From Motiliproteus sp047633175 (GTDB lineage: Bacteria; Pseudomonadota; Gammaproteobacteria; Pseudomonadales; Balneatricaceae), in contig JBLIEQ010000023.1 in assembly GCA_047633175.1 (NCBI GenBank), positions 1-64,000 of the forward strand: a stretch of DNA of 64,000 nt. Direction: 5' to 3'. Below, piece by piece: positions 8,556 to 15,325 of the stretch (positions are counted from its first letter, which is position 1; every line of letters begins with the position of its first letter). A program made the position numbers and the translations under genes. Below the pieces are notes generated by a model. It ran no database searches. It was not told where the DNA came from and was given only the letters and a program-made list of their open reading frames with translations.

Positions 8556-8827
8556 ATGCCCGAAAGCCCCATCCGCAACATGCTTCTAGCTTGGCAGCAG
8601 CACTACGTTAAACACCTATCCCAGATCAACTACGAAGTCGCCGTCAACAGGGATAATCTGTATAAAAAGACGCTCTGACTGAGTTGCACCAACTCCCTAT
8701 TAACGACATCCTAGCCAATCTGATCAGCTGTCCAACACAAGAAGTAGAGCAAATAATGCCATATATTCAAGGCAATAGAATTATAAGAAAAGAAGAGGGT
8801 GAGCCCGTACATGAAAATTTCGGCTAA
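8556..8827 (+). pseudogene. Frameshifted small gene (about 90 codons), unknown product
   Basis: An ATG with an AGGGG ribosome-binding site opens a 40-codon frame (MPESPIRNMLLAWQQHYVKH...) that stops at 8676-8678. Shifting one base back at the run AAAAAG (8664-8669) opens a second coherent frame that continues ALTELHQLPINDILANLI... and ends at TAA 8825-8827. Read together they give one protein of about 90 residues without other stops. Either one A was lost from a run of six, or the ribosome slips here, or the base is a sequencing error. I do not recognise the family. It stands between divergent ndk and convergent comEA. Confidence 0.5.
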
Positions 8828-8935
8828 ACGTCGGAATACTTCGAAATCAATCAGCGCTTAGGGCATCAAATCCAGAAACAGGCCACTACTAGACGGGTAC
8901 GATAGCATGAGTGAGTGCTGAACGCATTCCTCACG

Positions 8936-8960
8936 ACAAAACGAGGCCTCTGGAGCCTCG
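8936..8960 (-). terminator. Intrinsic terminator after the ComEA-like gene
   Basis: The stem CGAGGC/GCCTCG (8942-8960) with a seven-base loop is followed on the minus strand by TTTTGTCG, about 40 bases after the stop of the helix-hairpin-helix gene. Confidence 0.55.
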
Positions 8961-8999
8961 CTTATAAAACATTTAAAAAAATAAGCTATCCAAAAATAA

Positions 9000-9290
9000 C
9001 TACTTCTTTGCCGGAGACTCTGGCACCGAGGCTTCGAGTACGGCACGATTACGTCCTATCAACCCCTCCCCTATCCCCTTGACTGCTGACAACTGATCGA
9101 CCGACTTAAACGGCCCATGCAGCTCCCTATAGCGAACGATCTCTTGCGCCTTCACCACGCCGACTCCATTCAGCCCCTCTGACAGCTGCTCAGCCGATGC
9201 CTGATTAATATCAACTGCCGCCACGGCCTGCAACGACAGACCCAGCAACAAACCCAGCAATCCAACTCTGACTCCCTGCCTCATAATCAC
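9000..9290 (-). CDS. ComEA-family helix-hairpin-helix protein
   Basis: A small secreted DNA-binding protein of the ComEA type, which in competent bacteria binds incoming DNA in the periplasm. The 96-residue product has a signal peptide (residues 1-25, cleavage after AVA-A) followed by two helix-hairpin-helix motifs: VDINQASAEQL...GVGVVKAQEI and VDQLSAVKGIGEGLIGRN. In Pseudomonas a similar gene follows wbpM; here wbpM is 15 kb away. The pilF gene nearby fits a type IV pilus/competence capacity, but the actual role is inferred. Confidence 0.88.
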   Translation of the reverse strand: MIMRQGVRVGLLGLLLGLSLQAVAAVDINQASAEQLSEGLNGVGVVKAQEIVRYRELHGPFKSVDQLSAVKGIGEGLIGRNRAVLEASVPESPAKK

Positions 9291-9340
9291 ACTCCCTGTG
9301 CAAAAAAATGATGCTCATCCGGTATGGATGAATCGACAGT

Positions 9341-10060
9341 TTAGGTCAGATTTTCGAGTTCCGCCAAAACCCCCTGCAGGGCAGCAAGCGGCTCGGCGGC
9401 CTGAGTAATGGGCCGCCCCAGCACCAGATAATCACTGCCTGCACGTATCGCCTGCGCAGGGGTCATGATGCGTTGCTGATCGCCCCTATCCGAACCCTGA
9501 GGGCGAATCCCCGGGGTCACCAACTGAAAAGCAGCACCCAACTGACGTTTCAACGTCAGAGCTTCCTCCGCTGAGCACACGACTCCATCCATACCACTCT
9601 GCTGGGCCAGCAACGCCAACCGCTGAACCTGCTGTTGCGGACTCTGCTGCACACCCAGCTGCTGAAGATCCTCAGCCAGCATACTGGTAAGCACAGTCAC
9701 CGCGATCAATAACGGCTTGGTTCCAGCGACCTTATCAAACTCATTTCTGGCCGCTTCCATCATTTTACGCCCTCCGGATGCATGCAGATTGACCATCCAG
9801 ACGCCCATATCCGCTGCTGCAACGACCGCCTTAGCGGTCGTACTGGGAATATCATGAAACTTTAGATCCAAAAACACGTCGAATCCCTGCCGGTGCAGCG
9901 CATCGACCACCGCAGGCCCTGCACGGGTAAAGAGCTCTTTACCCACTTTCACCCGACATAACGAAGGATCAAGCTGCGATGCCATCGCAAGCGCCTGCTC
10001 CATAGACGGATAATCCAGCGCCACTATAAGTCGAGAGAATCCTCGGGGCTGTTTTGACAT
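9341..10060 (-). CDS. pyrF: Orotidine 5'-phosphate decarboxylase
   Basis: Catalyses the last step of UMP synthesis. The 239-residue product shows the catalytic Lys/Asp cluster DLKFHDIPSTT, an N-terminal LIVALDYP strand and the phosphate-binding TPGIRP loop near the C-terminus. The start at MSKQPRGF is chosen because AGGTGGAG lies just upstream; an open frame continues 21 codons further but has no family similarity. It lies downstream of lapA as in other gammaproteobacteria, but lapB, which normally sits between them, is absent. Confidence 0.97.
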   Translation of the reverse strand: MSKQPRGFSRLIVALDYPSMEQALAMASQLDPSLCRVKVGKELFTRAGPAVVDALHRQGFDVFLDLKFHDIPSTTAKAVVAAADMGVWMVNLHASGGRKMMEAARNEFDKVAGTKPLLIAVTVLTSMLAEDLQQLGVQQSPQQQVQRLALLAQQSGMDGVVCSAEEALTLKRQLGAAFQLVTPGIRPQGSDRGDQQRIMTPAQAIRAGSDYLVLGRPITQAAEPLAALQGVLAELENLT

Positions 10061-10305
10061 ACGTACTCCACCTATGAAATAGAAGCGATAATGCTTCAGA
10101 CGGCATGCCTGGGAAAACCCCATAGGCCAGCCGAAATTATTAGTCGATTAAAAAGGCTACTACGACACCAGAAATACTGCCTTTAAGCAGCATCTGGAAC
10201 TATTCGGGAGTGACGGGGCGCCTCTCTACTATCTACCCTCTCTAGCCTGCAAAGAGATCCAGCGACCAACGCATCGCGGTGGCCCTATAGAGAGTTTTTG
10301 GGACG

Positions 10306-10611
10306 TCAGTGAGACTGACTGAGTTGCAGCGTCTTTAGCTTATCCAGTTCTTTTTGGGCGTGGCTTGCAGCCCTGCGGGCATGACGCAATCGAGCTTTCA
10401 TAAAAACCAGAGTAACGCCGCCGACAACCAGACTTAGAATCACGCCCGCAAGAAAACTGAGCACCAACCAACGCGACACACTGGCTGCAGGTAGCTGAAC
10501 AAACACCAAATCGATGGCTACCTGCTGCTGATTATTAACTGTCAGCAACACACCCGCCAGCAACATTGCCATAGCAACGATGACTATAAATAGAATTTTC
10601 AGAATTCGCAC
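10306..10611 (-). CDS. lapA: LapA-family inner membrane protein (DUF1049)
   Basis: LapA works with LapB in control of lipopolysaccharide synthesis in E. coli. The 101-residue product has two transmembrane segments (about 7-24 and 45-68) and a basic, coiled-coil-prone C-terminus ending in ...AQKELDKLKTLQL. It follows ihfB by 31 bases, the standard position. Its usual partner lapB does not follow, and a 182-base gap without a gene leads to pyrF. Confidence 0.87.
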   Translation of the reverse strand: MRILKILFIVIVAMAMLLAGVLLTVNNQQQVAIDLVFVQLPAASVSRWLVLSFLAGVILSLVVGGVTLVFMKARLRHARRAASHAQKELDKLKTLQLSQSH

Positions 10612-10642
10612 AGACGACTCCCTCTTCTCTGCAGCGCCCTTA

Positions 10643-10939
10643 TTAAGGAAAGCGCCTCAAACTCTCATTCACCTGTTCACGCAGCTCTTTGCCGGGCTTA
10701 AAGTGAGGCACATGCTTGGCATCCAGCTCTACAGACTCGCCCGTCTTAGGGTTACGACCGATCCTTGGTGCACGATAATGAAGCGAGAAGCTACCAAAGC
10801 CTCTTATCTCTATCCGTTCTCCCTGGGACAGCGAATCGGTCATATGATCCAGCATGGTTTTTATCGCCAACTCCACATCCTTAACAGACAGATGCTCATG
10901 CCTGTTAATCAGGCGTTCAATCAATTCGGACTTTGTCAT
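10643..10939 (-). CDS. ihfB: Integration host factor subunit beta
   Basis: A DNA-bending protein of the HU/IHF family that pairs with IhfA. The 98-residue product has the N-terminal helices (MTKSELIERL) and the beta-arm signature with PRIGRNPKTGE. The beta subunit is indicated by its context next to lapA and by the sequence GFGSFSLHYR. Downstream it couples to lapA. Upstream, rpsA, its neighbour in nearly all gammaproteobacteria, is replaced by a 273-base AT-rich spacer. Confidence 0.95.
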   Translation of the reverse strand: MTKSELIERLINRHEHLSVKDVELAIKTMLDHMTDSLSQGERIEIRGFGSFSLHYRAPRIGRNPKTGESVELDAKHVPHFKPGKELREQVNESLRRFP

Positions 10940-11026
10940 GATTTTCCTCTTACTGAGCGCTGCTACACGCTACAGATGCCTGGCTAAAGACTCTACCCAG
11001 CCCCTTCAGGGACCGCTATCGAGTAC

Positions 11027-11056
11027 TTATAACGCCTGATCGAGACACACGACCAA
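11027..11056 (-). promoter_or_regulatory. Candidate ihfB promoter
   Basis: On the minus strand TTGGTC (11051-11056) and TTATAA (11027-11032) are separated by 18 bases, about 90 bases before the ihfB start. The boxes are moderate matches. Since rpsA is absent upstream, ihfB needs a promoter in this spacer. Confidence 0.35.
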
Positions 11057-11063
11057 GCTTAAT

Positions 11064-11098
11064 CTATTAATCCATTAATCCATTAATCCATTAATTTA
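11064..11098. repeat. 8-bp tandem repeat (attaatcc)
   Basis: About four units of ATTAATCC follow each other in the AT-rich spacer between cmk and ihfB. The repeat runs into taatttaataatttaata. This kind of short tandem repeat between a possible promoter and the upstream gene can change length by slippage. Confidence 0.7.
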
Positions 11099-11212
11099 AT
11101 AATTTAATATACTATACATCACCAACACTACTGATTCATAACAGAAATAGAACCAAATTTTAACAAGAGTATAGACGCTGATTTAACGTTCGACCTAACC
11201 CTGATCCATAAT

Positions 11213-11905
11213 TCAGCCGGACAGACCCTTGGTGATCAACGTCCGTATCTGCTCCACCACCTGTTCGACGCTTAAATCAGTACAGTCTAAGACGCACGCA
11301 TCCTCCGCAGGCCTGAGCGGCGAGGCGGAGCGCTGAGTATCTCGGGCATCCCGCGCCTGAACATCATCGAGTATATTTTTTAGATTAGCATCAAAACCTT
11401 TCTCTACCAACTGCTTACAACGCCTACGTGCACGCTCTTGCGCGCTAGCAGTTAAAAATACCTTAACCTGGGCGGCAGGAAACACCTCCGTCCCCATATC
11501 CCGACCATCAGCAACAAGCCCCGGAATCTGAGAAAAATCACGCTGGCGCTGCAGCAAGGCCGAGCGGACGGCTGTAATAGCCGCCACTAGCGAGGCCGCA
11601 GCCCCTGCCTCCTCGGTGCGAATCTCCCGGCTGACGTCATCGCCCTCCAGAATCACCTGCACGCCATCATTCTGCTCAGCCACATCGAACCGAACATCCA
11701 GAGAGAGGGCCAGCATCTCAATTGCCGGCTCATCAGCCAGATCGACGCCATGCCGACGTGCAGCCAGACCCAGTACTCGATATAACGCACCACTATCGAG
11801 TAACCTCAAGCCATATTCGGCCGCCAAACGCTTAGCAATGGTGCCTTTTCCAGAACCACTAGGGCCATCAATCGTAACAATAAAGGGAACGCGCTGATCC
11901 ATCAT
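11213..11905 (-). CDS. cmk: Cytidylate kinase
   Basis: Phosphorylates CMP and dCMP with ATP. The 230-residue product has the P-loop GPSGSGKGT at about residues 14-22, the CMP-binding insert typical of bacterial enzymes and the DGRDMGTEVFP motif. Its ATG overlaps the stop of the upstream tyrA-aroA gene (ATGA), implying coupled translation. In most relatives rpsA follows directly; here it does not. Confidence 0.97.
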   Translation of the reverse strand: MMDQRVPFIVTIDGPSGSGKGTIAKRLAAEYGLRLLDSGALYRVLGLAARRHGVDLADEPAIEMLALSLDVRFDVAEQNDGVQVILEGDDVSREIRTEEAGAAASLVAAITAVRSALLQRQRDFSQIPGLVADGRDMGTEVFPAAQVKVFLTASAQERARRRCKQLVEKGFDANLKNILDDVQARDARDTQRSASPLRPAEDACVLDCTDLSVEQVVEQIRTLITKGLSG

Positions 11906-14178
11906 GACTCTACCCGAATCCCCAGGCCAACCTGTTTGGCCAGCTCGACGAAATTAGGAAAAGAGGTTGCTACATTGGCGCAGCCATCTACCACGATCTC
12001 AGCGTCTGCACGCAGGGCCGCAATAGCAAAAGACATCGCAATACGATGATCTCCCAGACTATCGACGCGCCCACCCCGGATAGAGCCACCCTGAATCACC
12101 GCCCCATCAGCGGTCCCTTCGATAGACACACCCAACAGGCTGAGCCCCTCGACCATGGCCTGAATCCGGTCGCTCTCTTTAACGCGTAATTCCTCGGCGC
12201 CCGTTAGCACTGTCGTGCCCTCGGCACAGGCTGCGGCAATAAATAGAGCCGGAAACTCATCGATCGCCAGCGGTACCTGATCCTCAGGAATCCGTATCCC
12301 CTTGAGAGGAGCATAGCGCACCCGGATATCAGCAACAGGCTCACCGCCGATCTCACGCTCGTTACTCAGGGTCAGATCCGCACCCATGGCCCTGAGAATA
12401 TTGATCACCCCTATCCGGGTCGGATTGACCCCCACATGCTCCAGCAACAGATCCGAACCTGGCGCAATGGAACCTGCCACCATAAAAAATGCGGCCGAGG
12501 ATATATCTGCCGGAACATCGATAGGGGTCGCGCTCATTGTTCCACCGCCCGTCAGACAGGCTGTAGCACCCTCTCTGCTGACGGGGTAACCAAAGCCCGT
12601 CAACATCCGCTCCGTATGATCCCGGGTCGGTGCAGGCTCGGTCACCCGCGTTTCTCCTTGCGCATACAGTCCAGCCAAGAGCACACAGGACTTAACCTGC
12701 GCACTGGCCATGGGCATTGGATAATCGATCCCGCGCAGCGCCTGACCACCGCTGATCGTAATCGGCGGACAGCCATTTTCAGCGGTAGCTATCTCAGCAC
12801 CCATTAATCGTAGTGGCTTGGCCACCCGCTCCATCGGCCGCTGGTTCAGCGATTCATCACCGACCAGCTCACTATCGAAGGCCTGGCCTGCCAGCAATCC
12901 GGAAAACAAGCGCATCGCCGTGCCCGAGTTGCCCATATAGAGCGGCCCGGCTGCAGGCTTAAGTCCCTGCATGCCGACCCCGTGAATACGTACTCGACCC
13001 TGGGCCGGACCCTCGATCACAACCCCCATATCTCTAAAGGCCTGCAGTGTCGCCAGCGCATCCTCACCTTCAAGGAAACCTTCGACCTCGGTAATCCCTT
13101 CAGATAATGCACCGAGCATGATAGAACGGTGCGAGATCGACTTGTCTCCGGCAACCCGGATCTGGCCCTGAACCCGTCCACCGGGTTGAACCTTAAAAAT
13201 TACATTTTCGCTCATGGGCAATGAATACGCTGTTCCAGATAGAATTTTAGTAAAATGATCACGTGCTGACTTGGCGCGGGTAAACACGCCTAGCAAGGCA
13301 TCGCTATCAGCCTGATCGATCGCTAGGCGCAATCGCGCAACCCCAGCAGTAAACTCGTCGAGCACCTTGAGGGTCGCATCCCGATTGGCTAAAAATATAT
13401 CGTGCCACATCACAGGATCACTCGCAGCGATGCGAGTGAAATCACGAAAACCACCTGCCGCATAGCGAAAAATATCTCGATTCTCGCGGTCATTGGCCAG
13501 GGTATCCACCAGAGAAAAAGCCAGCAGATGCGGCAGATGACTGGTAGCGGCCAGCACTTCGTCGTGGCGGCACACCTCCATATGGTGCACTTCGGCACCC
13601 AGACTACTCCACAGCTCATGCACCCTACGCAGGGCATAACGATCTGTTTCGGCCAGAGGGGTCAAGATTACCTTATGGCGCTCGAAAAGATCAGATCTGG
13701 ACGCACTCACGCCACTTTTTTCGGAACCGGCAATGGGGTGTCCCGGAACAAACATCGGCGGCACCTCGCCAAACACTTGCCTGGCTGCCGCGACGACACT
13801 ACCCTTAGCACTTCCGACATCGGTAATCACCGTATGCGGCTTGAGCCAGGGACTGATCGTCGCCATAACGTGCTCCATCACCTTGACCGGAACCGACAGC
13901 ATCACCATATCAGCCTGCTCTACAGCCGACCGCAGATCTTGGCTGATCTCGTCGATGACGCCCAGGCGTAAACCTTCGTCCAGCTCCTGTCGACTCAGGT
14001 CATAACCAACCACGGTACCGCAGCCACCACGCTGCTTAAGCCCCAGCGCAAACGAACCTCCGATCAGCCCCAGCCCTATAATCAGGAGGCGATCTACCAC
14101 CAGGCTCACTGAGTCGGTGTCCCGCGCGCCAGGCCTATACTCGAAACGGCAGAAGCGGTCGACGCCTGATAGTGACAA
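11902..14178 (-). CDS. Bifunctional prephenate dehydrogenase / EPSP synthase (TyrA-AroA fusion)
   Basis: One 758-residue protein joins two shikimate/tyrosine pathway enzymes. Residues about 28-315 are a prephenate dehydrogenase with the NAD-binding loop GLGLIGGS. From about residue 325 (MSENVIFKV) a complete 3-phosphoshikimate 1-carboxyvinyltransferase follows, with GDKSISHRS, ESDR and GDHRIAMS motifs. The same fusion is known in Pseudomonas and Acinetobacter. The start shown is TTG; a GTG at 14107-14109 is an alternative, and neither has a well-placed ribosome-binding site. The gene lies directly downstream of pheA, without the hisC homologue that usually separates them. Confidence 0.94.
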   Translation of the reverse strand: MSLSGVDRFCRFEYRPGARDTDSVSLVVDRLLIIGLGLIGGSFALGLKQRGGCGTVVGYDLSRQELDEGLRLGVIDEISQDLRSAVEQADMVMLSVPVKVMEHVMATISPWLKPHTVITDVGSAKGSVVAAARQVFGEVPPMFVPGHPIAGSEKSGVSASRSDLFERHKVILTPLAETDRYALRRVHELWSSLGAEVHHMEVCRHDEVLAATSHLPHLLAFSLVDTLANDRENRDIFRYAAGGFRDFTRIAASDPVMWHDIFLANRDATLKVLDEFTAGVARLRLAIDQADSDALLGVFTRAKSARDHFTKILSGTAYSLPMSENVIFKVQPGGRVQGQIRVAGDKSISHRSIMLGALSEGITEVEGFLEGEDALATLQAFRDMGVVIEGPAQGRVRIHGVGMQGLKPAAGPLYMGNSGTAMRLFSGLLAGQAFDSELVGDESLNQRPMERVAKPLRLMGAEIATAENGCPPITISGGQALRGIDYPMPMASAQVKSCVLLAGLYAQGETRVTEPAPTRDHTERMLTGFGYPVSREGATACLTGGGTMSATPIDVPADISSAAFFMVAGSIAPGSDLLLEHVGVNPTRIGVINILRAMGADLTLSNEREIGGEPVADIRVRYAPLKGIRIPEDQVPLAIDEFPALFIAAACAEGTTVLTGAEELRVKESDRIQAMVEGLSLLGVSIEGTADGAVIQGGSIRGGRVDSLGDHRIAMSFAIAALRADAEIVVDGCANVATSFPNFVELAKQVGLGIRVES

Positions 14179-14218
14179 CTCACGTATATTTCCTTCATTT
14201 ATTAGTGAAAACTAGCAG

Positions 14219-15325
14219 TTACAACACTGCCCGCGGGTAAGACCCTAACAGTTTCAGCTCCAGAGCTTCGTCGGCAAGCTCTTTCATGACCGCCTGGATC
14301 GGCTCATCCTTGAAGTGCCCCTCACAATCGATATAGAAGATGTAACCCCAGGTCGCGGTTCCCGATGGCCGGGTCTCCAGACGGGTTAGGCTGATACCCT
14401 GACGATGAAAGGGTTCGAGAAGATGGTAGAGCGCGCCAGGTGTATTACGGGCCGAGATCAGCATCGAGGTCTTGTCTTTACCGCTCGGACCACTCAACTG
14501 ATGGCCGATAATCAAAAATCGGGTGGTATTATCGGGTTGATCTTCGATCGTCTCAGCAACCATCCTCAGCTGATAAAGCTCAGCCGCCATCTCGCCTGCG
14601 ATCGCCACTACGTTTTGATCTTTTTCAGCGACAGCACGTCGTGCAGCCTCGGCATTACTACTCACCGCGACCCGTTCAACGGTCGGATAGCGGGCATCGA
14701 GCCAACGCCGACACTGGGCCAGCGATTGCTGATGAGAATAGATTTTGGTGACGGCATCCAGATCCACGCCCTCGGCGGCCAGCAGATGCTGATGGATTCG
14801 CAACTCGACCTCGCCACAGATCTTCAGGTCGGACTGCCGGAACATATCCAGTGTGTGATGCACCATCCCTTCGGTCGAATTCTCGATGGGAACCACGCCG
14901 TAGTGAGCCGCCTGAGACTCCACCTCGCGGAACACCTCATCGATCGACGCCAGAGGCATACTCATCACCGAACTGCCGAAATGCTTAAAAGCTGCAGCCT
15001 GAGTAAAGGTGCCCTCAGGCCCGAGAAAGGCGATCTGCATCGGTTGCTCAAGCGCTAGGCAGGAGGACATGATCTGACGAAACACCCGCGCCACCTCTTC
15101 ACCCTCCAGCGGCCCGGGATTACATTCCATGACTCTGCGCAGTACCTGCGCTTCACGCTCAGGGCGGTAAAACACGGCAGACTCCTCGGTGTCCGAATAG
15201 GCCTGCTTCGCTTCTGCCACCCGTTGTGCGCAGCTGGCGCGCTGACTAATCAATGCCAGGATCTGCTGATCGACCGCATCAATTTCATCACGCAGCAGTG
15301 CGAGCTTCTGGTCGAGCTTAGTCAT
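14219..15325 (-). CDS. pheA: Bifunctional chorismate mutase / prephenate dehydratase
   Basis: Makes phenylpyruvate from chorismate. The 368-residue product has an AroQ-type chorismate mutase at about 1-90, a prephenate dehydratase domain at about 100-275 (VPIENSTEG) and a regulatory ACT domain for phenylalanine feedback at about 285-365 (SLTRLETRPS). The start is MTKLDQK, whose ATG lies 8 bases inside the 3' end of gyrA, so the two genes overlap. In Pseudomonas and relatives serC lies between gyrA and pheA; it is missing here. Confidence 0.97.
   Translation of the reverse strand: MTKLDQKLALLRDEIDAVDQQILALISQRASCAQRVAEAKQAYSDTEESAVFYRPEREAQVLRRVMECNPGPLEGEEVARVFRQIMSSCLALEQPMQIAFLGPEGTFTQAAAFKHFGSSVMSMPLASIDEVFREVESQAAHYGVVPIENSTEGMVHHTLDMFRQSDLKICGEVELRIHQHLLAAEGVDLDAVTKIYSHQQSLAQCRRWLDARYPTVERVAVSSNAEAARRAVAEKDQNVVAIAGEMAAELYQLRMVAETIEDQPDNTTRFLIIGHQLSGPSGKDKTSMLISARNTPGALYHLLEPFHRQGISLTRLETRPSGTATWGYIFYIDCEGHFKDEPIQAVMKELADEALELKLLGSYPRAVL

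Noticed and set aside
8664..8670. Programmed -1 frameshift signal in the small split gene
   Set aside because: The heptamer is T AAA AAG rather than A AAA AAG or a similar X XXY YYZ site, and no clear downstream stimulatory structure was seen, so a simple indel is favoured.
11064..11098. CRISPR-like short repeats between cmk and ihfB
   Set aside because: The units are only 8 bp and directly adjacent without spacers, so this is a simple tandem repeat.
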